In this document: in pieces, positions 17,057 to 25,650 of the stretch
Layout of the letters: the number at the start of each line of letters is the position of its first letter
Position numbering within the stretch: the first letter of the stretch is position 1
Source of the DNA: Candidatus Izemoplasma sp.
Lineage (GTDB): Bacteria > Bacillota_I > Bacilli_A > Izemoplasmatales > Izemoplasmataceae
DNA length: 48,529 bases
Reading direction: 5' to 3'
NCBI GenBank assembly: GCA_007132465.1
Contig: SLOP01000023.1
Coordinates: 1 to 48,529 of the forward strand
The notes under the pieces: model-generated
The model's database searches: none
The model's input: the letters and a program-made list of their open reading frames with translations, nothing else
What the model was told of the DNA's origin: nothing
Position numbers and translations under genes: made by a program

Positions 17057-18184
17057 ATGAAAAAGCATGTCGTAGCGATGGTGTTGGTCGGCGGACGCGG
17101 AACTCGCCTCGGTGCCATCACCCAACACAAAGCGAAGCCGGCCGTGACGTTTGGCGGCAAGTATAAACTCATCGACTTCGTCCTGAGCAACCTCGCCCAC
17201 GCGCAAATTGACACCGTCGGCATTGTCACGCAGTATGAGCCGCATGAACTGATGCACTACATCCAACGCGGCGCAAGCTGGGATCTCGATGTCAACGACG
17301 GCGGCGTACATTTTTTGACGCCCTACACGACGCGTGAGGGCACGAAGTGGCAACGAGGCACCGCGCATGCGGTTGCCCAACATCTGCACTTTTTAAACGC
17401 CTACAACCCAGAACTCGTGCTCGTCCTTTCTGGCGATCACGTTTATAAAATGGATTACCGTCGGATGCTTGACCACCATCGTGCGAGCGGTGCCGACATC
17501 ACGGTTGGCGCGTTTAAACCACACGATGATTTGTCGCGATACGGCGTCTTGTCACTCGACGAACAAGACCGCGTCACGGCGTTTGAAGAAAAGCCGGATG
17601 CCCCCGCAAGTGACCTGGCTTCGATGGGGGTATACGTCTTTACCCGTACGGCGCTTGAGAATGTGCTTAAGCAAGGGGTGGGTGACGATCTCGATTTCGG
17701 TCGCGACATCATCCCCAAAGCCTTGAAGGAACATTACCGGGTGTGCGGCTACTATTTTGACGGTTATTTTCGCGATGTCGGCACCGTTGAGAGTTTGTTT
17801 GACGCAAACCTCGAGCTGCTTGACCACCCGGAATACCTGAAAATCCACGACTACACCACCCACCCCATCTACACGCGGACCGAGGATTTGCCACCGCACC
17901 ATAACATGAGCCCCGACCGGGTCCGCGATGCGCTGGTGTGTGATGGAACGATGATCATGGGTCAGGTGGAACACAGCGTCATCTCGAGCAACGTGCTGAT
18001 TAAAGAAAACGCTTTTGTGAAAAATTCTCTCATCTTTACCGGCGTTAAAATCGGCGAACACAGCCGACTTGAAAACGTCATTGTGCTTGAAGACACGGTC
18101 ATTTTACCAAGAACCGAACTCGTCTACGACCGCCCTACCGTCATCGATAACGAAACGCTCTGGAAGGTTGGTGATGACCGATGA
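17057..18184 (+). CDS. glgC: Glucose-1-phosphate adenylyltransferase, catalytic subunit
   Basis: 375 residues. It makes ADP-glucose from ATP and glucose-1-phosphate, the committed step of glycogen synthesis. The nucleotide loop GGRGTRL is at 12-18, followed by KAKPAVTFGGKYKLIDFVLSN, and the catalytic GDHVYKMDYRRML segment near residue 125. The C-terminal left-handed helix region shows hexapeptide-like repeats (VEHSVISSNVLIKENAFVKN). All active-site motifs are present, unlike the GlgD part of the next gene. It begins directly after the glgB stop (no intergenic base) and ends with a 4-base overlap onto the fused glgD-glgA gene. Confidence 0.96.
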   Translation: MKKHVVAMVLVGGRGTRLGAITQHKAKPAVTFGGKYKLIDFVLSNLAHAQIDTVGIVTQYEPHELMHYIQRGASWDLDVNDGGVHFLTPYTTREGTKWQRGTAHAVAQHLHFLNAYNPELVLVLSGDHVYKMDYRRMLDHHRASGADITVGAFKPHDDLSRYGVLSLDEQDRVTAFEEKPDAPASDLASMGVYVFTRTALENVLKQGVGDDLDFGRDIIPKALKEHYRVCGYYFDGYFRDVGTVESLFDANLELLDHPEYLKIHDYTTHPIYTRTEDLPPHHNMSPDRVRDALVCDGTMIMGQVEHSVISSNVLIKENAFVKNSLIFTGVKIGEHSRLENVIVLEDTVILPRTELVYDRPTVIDNETLWKVGDDR

Positions 18185-20616
18185 GCCGCCTTTTTGCCAT
18201 CATCGATGCCAGCGTCCGCGGGCAACTTGGGCTGCTGACGATTCACCGCATGCCGGGTGCCATGCCGGTCGTCGGTAAGTATCGCCTCATCGATTTTGCG
18301 CTTTCCAACATGAAACACAGCGGCATTAACAACGTGGCAATTTTCCCCTATGGAAACTATCGCTCGCTCCAAGATCACATCGGTTCAGGCAAGCGCTGGG
18401 ACCTCGATCGTCGTGCCGACGGTCTTTTCGTGTTACCGCCAAAAAACATCGCCGCCCCGACCGAAGACATGGTGACGTTCCAACGGATGCACGAACACAT
18501 TGAGTACTTTCAGCGAAGCAACCAAGATTACGTCTTGATTACCCAGGCGAACATCTTATGGAACGTGGATTTTAACGTTATCCTCGACCATCACCTGACC
18601 ACCGGGGCCGACATCACCGAGGTGGTGCATGAAAAAACACGCCTGAAAACGTTTATCATGTCGAAAAAGCGTCTGTATGACTATATTTTGAACTATGATA
18701 CCATTCCCTACAAAACCTTGAACGATGTCGTCGAGCAAGCGCCATCGTTGACCATAAGCACCTACATCCATCGTGCGTATGTGCGTTACGTACGCGATGT
18801 TTTTCACTACATGAAAGCCAATTTGGACATGTTGCGTTTTGATCGAGGCCGCGACATTTTCCTGGCTAATCGACCGATTATGTCCAAAGAGAAGACCGCC
18901 CCTCCGGTACGATACGGCAAACACGCCAACGTCACCAACAGTTTGCTTTCGAGCGGCACCATCGTCGATGGCACCGTTCGTCACAGCGTCATCGGCCGCG
19001 ATGTCATCATTAAACGTGGCGCGCGCATTGAGCACAGCGTCGTCTTAAACAACGCCGTGGTCGAACAAGGCGCCGTTCTCGACCATGCGGTGTTGGACAA
19101 AGGCAGCATTGTGAAACAAGGCACGGTGCTAGAAGGCACGCTTCGCGACCCATACATCACGCAAAAAAACCAGGTGGTCACCAACCAAACCGGCATGCGA
19201 ATACTTCACGTCGCCGCAGAAATGACTCCGTTTGTGAAAACCGGAGGCCTCGCGGATGTGCTTGGCGGGTTGAGCGTTCATCTAGCCAAAATCGGCTTAA
19301 ACGTCTCGGTGGCGTTGCCTTACTATCCGGTGATCAAAGCGCGTTTTGAAGAAGCCTGTCAAACGGTCGGCGACCTGGTGTTAACCGATCGAGGCAACCA
19401 GCGAAAAGTCAAGGTACTGAGGACCACGTACAAGGGCGTTGACGTCTATTTTTTCGACAACTTCCATTACTTCGAACGCGAGGCCATTTACGGCCATGAT
19501 GATGACGTCCTGCGCTTCGCGTTTTTCTGTCGTGCCGTGGTGGCGGCGCTACCGATGATTGGACCCTTTGACCTCATCCACGCTCACGATTGGCATGCCG
19601 CGCTTTTACCGGCGATGATCAAGGGGCAGATGACCCCACCGAAGACGCTGTTGACGATTCATAACATTGATTATCAAGGCCTTGTGTCCGCCGATGTGTT
19701 AAAGCACATAAGCCTCCAGCAGCTTGGCAAAGTTCACAACGGGAAGATGAATTCGCTAGAAATCGGCATCGAACACGCCGATAAGCTTTCAACGGTCTCA
19801 GAGACGTACCGCGATGAACTTCGCTATGACTATTACGGAAAGAACTTAACCCCGGCGATTCTCAAGCGCGAACGCGATTTCTACGGCATCCTCAATGGCA
19901 TATCCTCAAAGCATAACCCCGAGCGAGACCCGGTCATCGCGGCGCGCTACGGCCTATCGACGCTTGAGAAAAAAGCTCTCAACAAACGGCACCTGCAACG
20001 CATCATGAAACTGCACACAAACCCCGGCGCCTACCTCATAGGTTCGGTGGGTCGCCTGAGCGAGCAAAAAGGGTTCGCAATCATGATACCGGCGCTTGAG
20101 CGCATCATGAAGGCGCACAACGATGTTCAGTTTGTGCTGCTTGGAACCGGGGATGATGCCATCAAGGAGGCACTCCTCACCTTGCAGAAAACATTCCCGG
20201 GTCGCGTGGCGTTAAACTTAACATTCGATGCCACCGAGCCCAACTATATTTACGCTGGCGCGGATGTTTTCTTGATGCCATCGCGTGTTGAACCGTGCGG
20301 CCTCAGTCAAATGATTGCGATGCGTTATGGGACGGTGCCCATCGTCCGGGAAACCGGCGGCCTCGCTGACACGGTAAGCGCTTATGATAGCTACACAGGA
20401 CGGGGCACCGGGTTCACGTTCTTCGATTTTGACGTCGATGCGCTTGTGCAAACCCTGGAAACATCGTACAATGTGTACAAAGAACACCCAGACGTGTTCC
20501 GAAAAATAAAACGTCGAGCCATGCGTGAGGATTTCAGTTTGACACGCCAAGCGTCAAAAACCGTTGAACTCTATCGCCTCGTGCTCGAAACTCAACCAAA
20601 GGAGACATCATCGTGA
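18181..20616 (+). CDS. Fused GlgD (ADP-glucose pyrophosphorylase regulatory subunit) - GlgA (glycogen synthase)
   Basis: A single uninterrupted 811-codon frame joins two proteins that are normally separate. Residues 1-338 are GlgD-like: KYRLIDFALSNMKHSGINNV and the C-terminal hexapeptide repeats are present, but the catalytic GGxGxRL loop is replaced (DASVRGQLGLLT), as in non-catalytic GlgD. Residues 339-811 are a complete GT5 glycogen synthase: MRILHVAAEMTPFVKTGGLADVL at the start (KTGGLADV at 353-360), an HAHDWH motif, and VEPCGLSQ (E704). The junction at base 19195 reads ...NQTG|MRILHV with no stop and no convincing internal ribosome site. The ATG overlaps the glgC stop (ATGA). Expected role: to place synthase on the GlgC/GlgD complex. 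Confidence 0.93.
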   Translation: MSRLFAIIDASVRGQLGLLTIHRMPGAMPVVGKYRLIDFALSNMKHSGINNVAIFPYGNYRSLQDHIGSGKRWDLDRRADGLFVLPPKNIAAPTEDMVTFQRMHEHIEYFQRSNQDYVLITQANILWNVDFNVILDHHLTTGADITEVVHEKTRLKTFIMSKKRLYDYILNYDTIPYKTLNDVVEQAPSLTISTYIHRAYVRYVRDVFHYMKANLDMLRFDRGRDIFLANRPIMSKEKTAPPVRYGKHANVTNSLLSSGTIVDGTVRHSVIGRDVIIKRGARIEHSVVLNNAVVEQGAVLDHAVLDKGSIVKQGTVLEGTLRDPYITQKNQVVTNQTGMRILHVAAEMTPFVKTGGLADVLGGLSVHLAKIGLNVSVALPYYPVIKARFEEACQTVGDLVLTDRGNQRKVKVLRTTYKGVDVYFFDNFHYFEREAIYGHDDDVLRFAFFCRAVVAALPMIGPFDLIHAHDWHAALLPAMIKGQMTPPKTLLTIHNIDYQGLVSADVLKHISLQQLGKVHNGKMNSLEIGIEHADKLSTVSETYRDELRYDYYGKNLTPAILKRERDFYGILNGISSKHNPERDPVIAARYGLSTLEKKALNKRHLQRIMKLHTNPGAYLIGSVGRLSEQKGFAIMIPALERIMKAHNDVQFVLLGTGDDAIKEALLTLQKTFPGRVALNLTFDATEPNYIYAGADVFLMPSRVEPCGLSQMIAMRYGTVPIVRETGGLADTVSAYDSYTGRGTGFTFFDFDVDALVQTLETSYNVYKEHPDVFRKIKRRAMREDFSLTRQASKTVELYRLVLETQPKETSS

Positions 20617-23021
20617 ACAATCCATTTGATACCCCTGAGACGTTTGTTGAGGCTTTTAAAGCAACCGTGGAAACCTTGCATGCGAAACCCTTCGAAGAAA
20701 GCACACCACGCGAACAATACCACGCCTTAGGGCGCTTGGTTTTCGCCAACCTGAGCAAGCAATGGAAAGCCCGAAAAGCCCTGTACAATACACACGCCCC
20801 GAAAACCGTGCACTATTTTTCCATGGAATTCTTGCTCGGTCGCCTGATTACCAACAACCTCATGAACTTAGGGTTGCGCGACGTTGTAAAGACAGGCATG
20901 GAAAGCCTCGGGCTCGACCTTAACGCCATCGAACACCAAGAGGTTGATCCCGGCCTAGGCAATGGTGGGCTCGGTCGCCTGGCCTGTTGTTTTCTCGATT
21001 CATTGGCCAGTTTGTCGTTGCCCGGTCACGGCGTCGGCATTCGCTACCGCTATGGTCTTTTCGAACAAGAAATTCGCCACGGGTATCAGCTGGAAAAACC
21101 CGATGATTGGCTTAAAGACCAATACGTTTGGGAAGTGCGCGTCGAGGAAGAAGCGATTGAGGTTCCCTATGGAGGGCATGCTAGCTTCAACAACGGCACC
21201 GCTCAATACACTCCCGACGAGAAAATACTCGCCGTGCCCTACGACATTCCCATTGTCGGTGCCGCCAACCACACCGTCAATCGCCTAAGGCTTTGGAATG
21301 CCGAGCCGACCGACGTTTTCCCAGCCGATGTGAACATGATTGAATACAACCGGGAACTGCGGCAAATAAGCGGCATGTTGTATCCTGACGACACCACGCG
21401 TGAAGGCAAAACGCTGCGCATCAAGCAGCAGTACTTTTTTAGCGCCGCCGGCGTCCGCAGCATCCTCAACGACCATTACACCCGGCACGGCACATTCGAC
21501 AACGTACCCGACAAACTCGTCATTCAAATCAACGACACCCACCCGGCGCTTGTGATTCCTGAAATGATGCGCCTGTTCATGGATGATTACGGCATGGAAT
21601 GGGACGCGGCGTGGGCCATCACCATCAAATCATGCGCCTACACCAACCACACTTTGCTTGCTGAAGCGCTGGAAAAGTGGCCGATTAGCCTCTTTCAGCC
21701 CGTGCTTCCCCGAATCTATCAAATCATTGAAGAAATCAATCGCCGGTTTTGCTTATGGCTCATGCGTGATAAAAACATGGACCAAGACACCGTTCGCCGT
21801 CTTGCCATCATCGGCGACCAACAAGTTCGCATGGCGCATTTAGCCATCGCCGGTTCGTTTAGTGTCAACGGTGTCGCCGCATTGCACACCAAACTGCTTA
21901 AGGAAATCGAAATGAAAGCCTGGCATGCGCTGTACCCTGGAAAATTCAACAATAAGACCAACGGTGTGACCCACCGACGGTGGCTTAAACACATCAACCC
22001 AGAACTCTCATCCCTGCTTGATGAGTTGACGCCGGGGTGGCTAAGCGACATGTCAGCCATCGAAGGATTGCTTCAACACGTCGATGACGAGTCCGTGCAA
22101 ACCCGCTACGCCGAAATGAAACGCGCGCGTAAAGTGCATCTCGCCGAACGCATTGAACGCGAGCAAGGCATCGCCCTTGACCCAGACAGCATCTTTGATG
22201 TGCAGGTCAAACGGATGCATGAGTACAAGCGACAACTCATGAACGCGCTGCATATCCTGATGGTCTACAATCGACTGAAAACTGACGTGGCGTTTCGTGA
22301 ACACTACGTGCCACATAGCTATATTTTCGGGGCGAAAGCCGCAGGAAGCTATTATTTTGCGAAAAAAGTCATCAAGCTGCTGAACACGATTGCCGACAAG
22401 GTCAATCATGACCCCGACATCAATGCGCTCTTGAAGGTTGTGTTTGTCGAAAACTACAACGTCAGCTACGCCGAACAAATCATACCGGCTTGCGACCTCA
22501 GTGAGCAAATTTCACTCTCCGGTAAAGAAGCCAGCGGCACCGGCAACATGAAGTTCATGATGAATGGCGCCATCACCATCGGCACACTCGATGGGGCCAA
22601 CGTTGAAATCGCTGAGCTCGTGGGCGACGATAACATCATCATCTTCGGCATGAATACCGACACCGTCAACCGCCTCCGCGCCGACAACACCTACGACCCA
22701 TTGGAAATCTATCAACATGACGATGAAATCCGCACCGCCGTCGACCAACTGACTAACGGCTTTTTCGCCGGCGTGTCCAAATCGGAGTTCGCCGAGGTCC
22801 GCGATAAACTGCTCGGCCGCGACGAATACTTTGTGCTGAAGGATTTGCGGGCATACGCTGAGGCTCATGCCGAGGCCAACACGCGCTTTAAAGATCAAGC
22901 GCGCTGGCGCAAAATGGCGCTAATCAACATCGCCAAAAGTGCTTTCTTCACGAGTGACCGAACCATCAAAAACTACGCAGAAGACATCTGGAACCTCGCG
23001 CCGCTAACCGAAAAAAACTGA
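20613..23021 (+). CDS. glgP: Glycogen/starch phosphorylase
   Basis: 802 residues of GT35 type. It releases glucose-1-phosphate from glycogen with phosphate and pyridoxal-phosphate. The cofactor lysine is K647 in EASGTGNMKFMMNG, followed by GTLDGANVEI; the N-terminal MEFLLGRLITNNL and GNGGLGRLACCFLDS segments are typical. Translation starts at GTG 20613, since AAAGGAG (20598-20604) lies 8 bases before it; the GTG overlaps the TGA of the previous gene. It is the last glycogen gene. I see no hairpin terminator after its stop, so transcripts may run into the peroxiredoxin gene. Confidence 0.96.
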   Translation: MNNPFDTPETFVEAFKATVETLHAKPFEESTPREQYHALGRLVFANLSKQWKARKALYNTHAPKTVHYFSMEFLLGRLITNNLMNLGLRDVVKTGMESLGLDLNAIEHQEVDPGLGNGGLGRLACCFLDSLASLSLPGHGVGIRYRYGLFEQEIRHGYQLEKPDDWLKDQYVWEVRVEEEAIEVPYGGHASFNNGTAQYTPDEKILAVPYDIPIVGAANHTVNRLRLWNAEPTDVFPADVNMIEYNRELRQISGMLYPDDTTREGKTLRIKQQYFFSAAGVRSILNDHYTRHGTFDNVPDKLVIQINDTHPALVIPEMMRLFMDDYGMEWDAAWAITIKSCAYTNHTLLAEALEKWPISLFQPVLPRIYQIIEEINRRFCLWLMRDKNMDQDTVRRLAIIGDQQVRMAHLAIAGSFSVNGVAALHTKLLKEIEMKAWHALYPGKFNNKTNGVTHRRWLKHINPELSSLLDELTPGWLSDMSAIEGLLQHVDDESVQTRYAEMKRARKVHLAERIEREQGIALDPDSIFDVQVKRMHEYKRQLMNALHILMVYNRLKTDVAFREHYVPHSYIFGAKAAGSYYFAKKVIKLLNTIADKVNHDPDINALLKVVFVENYNVSYAEQIIPACDLSEQISLSGKEASGTGNMKFMMNGAITIGTLDGANVEIAELVGDDNIIIFGMNTDTVNRLRADNTYDPLEIYQHDDEIRTAVDQLTNGFFAGVSKSEFAEVRDKLLGRDEYFVLKDLRAYAEAHAEANTRFKDQARWRKMALINIAKSAFFTSDRTIKNYAEDIWNLAPLTEKN

Positions 23022-23030
23022 GTGTTTTGA

Positions 23031-23059
23031 TTGAAAAACCACCCCGCACCGCCTAAGAT
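23031..23059 (+). promoter_or_regulatory. Promoter of the peroxiredoxin gene
   Basis: TTGAAA (23031-23036), a 17-base spacer and TAAGAT (23054-23059), within the 69-base gap after glgP. Confidence 0.7.
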
Positions 23060-23090
23060 AATGCTCGGAAAAACACAAGGAGGATGCCTC

Positions 23091-23693
23091 ATGAAATACG
23101 ATAACGATTTTTACGTCACCGCCGCGCGCGTCGGCAAACAAGCCCCGCGTTTTACGATGCCTGCGCTTAGCCCTGAGGGCAAGGACCTTGACCGCATGAA
23201 CACCGTCAAACTGGATGACCTTCTCAACGAAGGGCACTGGGTCGTGGTGTATTTTTACCCGCTCGATTTCACGTTTGTTTGCCCCACCGAAATCCAACGT
23301 TTCAACGAACTCAATGAACAGTTTGAAACAAAAGGCGCGAAACTGATTGGTGTTTCGACCGATTCACTCTTCAGCCATCTCGCGTGGCAACAAGGCTCGC
23401 TTGGCCATTTAAACCACTTCCACGCCAGCGACGCCAATCACGTTGTCAGCGAAGCTTACGGGGTGCTTGACGAAGATAAAGGCGTCGCCTGGCGCGGCAC
23501 GTTCATCATCGCACCCAACGGCATCTTAAAAGCCGCGCACGTCAACCACGGTGAAGGCGGACGCAACGTCGATGAAGTGCTTCGCACCCTCGAGGTGTTT
23601 CAAAACGAAGTTGCTGGTAAACTCGTCCCTTGCGGGTGGCAACCGGGGAAGCAGTTCATCAGCCCAGACGATAAGAAGACGAAGGAAGATTAA
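23091..23693 (+). CDS. 2-Cys peroxiredoxin (AhpC/Prx1 type)
   Basis: 200 residues. It reduces hydrogen peroxide and organic peroxides in the cytosol. The peroxidatic cysteine is C64 in FYPLDFTFVCPTEI and the resolving cysteine C181 in LVPCGWQPG, so it is a typical 2-Cys enzyme of the Prx1/AhpC subfamily. AAGGAGG (23077-23083) with 7-base spacing picks the ATG at 23091 over an upstream in-frame TTG. No ahpF or dedicated reductase is adjacent, so the electron donor (thioredoxin or similar) is not known from here. It is monocistronic, with its own promoter and a strong terminator. Confidence 0.93.
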   Translation: MKYDNDFYVTAARVGKQAPRFTMPALSPEGKDLDRMNTVKLDDLLNEGHWVVVYFYPLDFTFVCPTEIQRFNELNEQFETKGAKLIGVSTDSLFSHLAWQQGSLGHLNHFHASDANHVVSEAYGVLDEDKGVAWRGTFIIAPNGILKAAHVNHGEGGRNVDEVLRTLEVFQNEVAGKLVPCGWQPGKQFISPDDKKTKED

Positions 23694-23699
23694 GCGTGG

Positions 23700-23728
23700 A
23701 GCGTTCGGCTTGGCCGAACGCTTTTTTT
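23700..23728 (+). terminator. Terminator of the peroxiredoxin gene
   Basis: AGCGTTCGGC (23700-23709) and GCCGAACGCT (23713-23722) with a TTG loop, followed by a run of T to 23728. Confidence 0.94.
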
Positions 23729-23842
23729 ATGGTGGCCATCTGTCCACGCACATCGAGTGATACGGTGTGATGTGACGTTTCCTGGGCCCACGATTAGGCA
23801 TGCAACCAGGGCAAGGAATTATTTATAAAAACCGATTGGCGG

Positions 23843-23871
23843 TTGAAATCACCGTATCGATAAGTTATAAT
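23843..23871 (+). promoter_or_regulatory. Promoter of the phosphoglucomutase-rnf operon
   Basis: TTGAAA (23843-23848), 17-base spacer, TATAAT (23866-23871), near consensus. It is the only clear promoter before the rnf genes. The stretch 23729-23842 between the terminator and this promoter shows no gene-like frame of its own. Confidence 0.85.
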
Positions 23872-23922
23872 ACATGTTGTTTATATGTAACCCTATATTA
23901 TAGTAAAAGGGAGCGCGGTCGC

Positions 23923-25650
23923 GTGAAAAAAACTTTCGACACGTGGAAAAACCATCCGAGTTTAGATCCATCGCTTAAAAAAGCCATGGAGACCATGTCG
24001 GAAAGCGACATTGAGGATGCCTTTTATAAACCCCTCGCCTTTGGCACTGGGGGCATGCGTGGCAAAATGGGTCCCGGCACCAATCGGATCAACGTGCACA
24101 CGCTGAGAAAGGCCGCTTACGGCTTCGCTAAATACGTGGTTGAACATGAAACCGATGCCCAGCGTCGTGGCATCGTCATCGCCTACGACAACCGCGAACA
24201 CAGCGATGCTTTTGCATGGGCCGCCGCGGAAGTCATCGCCGCTTTTGGGATGCGAGCGTTCGTGTTTGAACACATGCGGCCAACGCCGCTATTATCGTTT
24301 GCGGTACGGCACCAAGGCGCTGCCGGTGGCATCGTGATTACGGCTTCACACAATCCCCCGGAATATAACGGCTTTAAAATATACGACGCCGACGGGTGTC
24401 AACTGGTGCCGAACCATGCCGATAAGGTGGTCCGAAATGTTGAGGCGGTGGAGGACGTGTTCAAGGTTCCCGCCATGGACATCGATGAAGCGAAAGCAAA
24501 GGGGTTAATCACCGAACTCGGTCGTGATATCGACGAGAGCTACCTCGAGCAAATCGCCACCGTGCCGATACAGCCAGCCGACAAAAAACAATTGACGGTG
24601 GTGTTTACACCGCTCCATGGTGCCAGTCGAGAAATCGGTTTACGCGCCCTCACCGAAGCCGGCTACCACGTGGTGACGGTCGAAGAACAGATGGTCCCTG
24701 ACAGTCAGTTCAAGACCGTTAAAAGCCCGAATCCGGAAGACGAAGCGGCGTTTGAACTAGCCATCAAATACGCCCGAGAGCACCGCGCCGATTTGCTTAT
24801 CGCCACCGATCCCGACGGCGATCGCCTCGGCCTTGGTGTCTTGCATGAAGGCAACTACGAGTTTCTAACCGGCAACCAAACCGGCGCCATCTTCATTGAA
24901 CACATGCTTGAAAGCCATAAACAGGCGGGCACCTTGCCCGACCACGGCATCATATACAACACCATCGTAACCAGCGATTTTGGCGCTGCCATCGCCCGAA
25001 CCTACGGAGTTGATGTGGAATCAACGCTGACGGGCTTCAAGTTCATCGGTGAACGCATGAAAGCCATCGAACAAACCAAGCACACCTTCCTGATGGGGTA
25101 TGAAGAGTCGTATGGTTACATCATCAAGGATTTTGTCCGTGACAAGGACGCCATCCAAGCGATGATCTACGCCGCAGACATTGCCGACCGCTTGAAAAAA
25201 CAAGGAAAAACGTTGATTGACTACCTGCATGAACTTTACGCCAAGTATGGAACCTATCGCGAAAAAAATGTGAACCTCACCTTGGAAGGAAAAGCAGGAG
25301 AAGCACGCATTGAAGCAATCATGGAACATTTCCGCGAGTGGATGCCGACGCGCGTGGCCGGCCACAATCTCATCGTTAAAGAAGATTATTTGCGACGATT
25401 ACGATACGAGCGGGGCGTCGAACACATCATCGATTTGCCCGCCTCAAACGTCATCAAGTTTGCGTTCGATGATGAGGCGTGGTTCGTCTTACGCCCCAGC
25501 GGAACCGAACCAAAACTGAAAATCTACATCGCCGCCAAGGCACCGCGCATCACCGAAGCTGACACCACGCTTAAGGCCCTCGAAGAAGCCATCATGGCCA
25601 TCATTGATGACGTGCCGGAAGCAGACCAACATAAGGAAGTGAAACGATGA
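23923..25650 (+). CDS. Phosphoglucomutase/phosphomannomutase (PgcA-type)
   Basis: 575 residues, close to Bacillus PgcA. It interconverts glucose-1-phosphate and glucose-6-phosphate, joining glycogen turnover to glycolysis. Phosphoserine S142 lies in TASHNPPEYNGFKIYDADG; the metal loop is DPDGDR, the sugar loop GYEESYGY and the phosphate loop RPSGTEPKLKIYI. The start is GTG 23923: GGGAG lies about ten bases upstream, downstream of the promoter, whereas the open frame further upstream (to 23800) runs through the promoter and has no family similarity. The stop overlaps the rnfC ATG (ATGA at 25647-25650), which couples its translation to the Rnf complex, an unusual pairing. Confidence 0.94.
   Translation: MKKTFDTWKNHPSLDPSLKKAMETMSESDIEDAFYKPLAFGTGGMRGKMGPGTNRINVHTLRKAAYGFAKYVVEHETDAQRRGIVIAYDNREHSDAFAWAAAEVIAAFGMRAFVFEHMRPTPLLSFAVRHQGAAGGIVITASHNPPEYNGFKIYDADGCQLVPNHADKVVRNVEAVEDVFKVPAMDIDEAKAKGLITELGRDIDESYLEQIATVPIQPADKKQLTVVFTPLHGASREIGLRALTEAGYHVVTVEEQMVPDSQFKTVKSPNPEDEAAFELAIKYAREHRADLLIATDPDGDRLGLGVLHEGNYEFLTGNQTGAIFIEHMLESHKQAGTLPDHGIIYNTIVTSDFGAAIARTYGVDVESTLTGFKFIGERMKAIEQTKHTFLMGYEESYGYIIKDFVRDKDAIQAMIYAADIADRLKKQGKTLIDYLHELYAKYGTYREKNVNLTLEGKAGEARIEAIMEHFREWMPTRVAGHNLIVKEDYLRRLRYERGVEHIIDLPASNVIKFAFDDEAWFVLRPSGTEPKLKIYIAAKAPRITEADTTLKALEEAIMAIIDDVPEADQHKEVKR

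Noticed and set aside
23800-23922. N-terminal extension of phosphoglucomutase
   Set aside because: It would span the TTGAAA/TATAAT promoter and has no family similarity.
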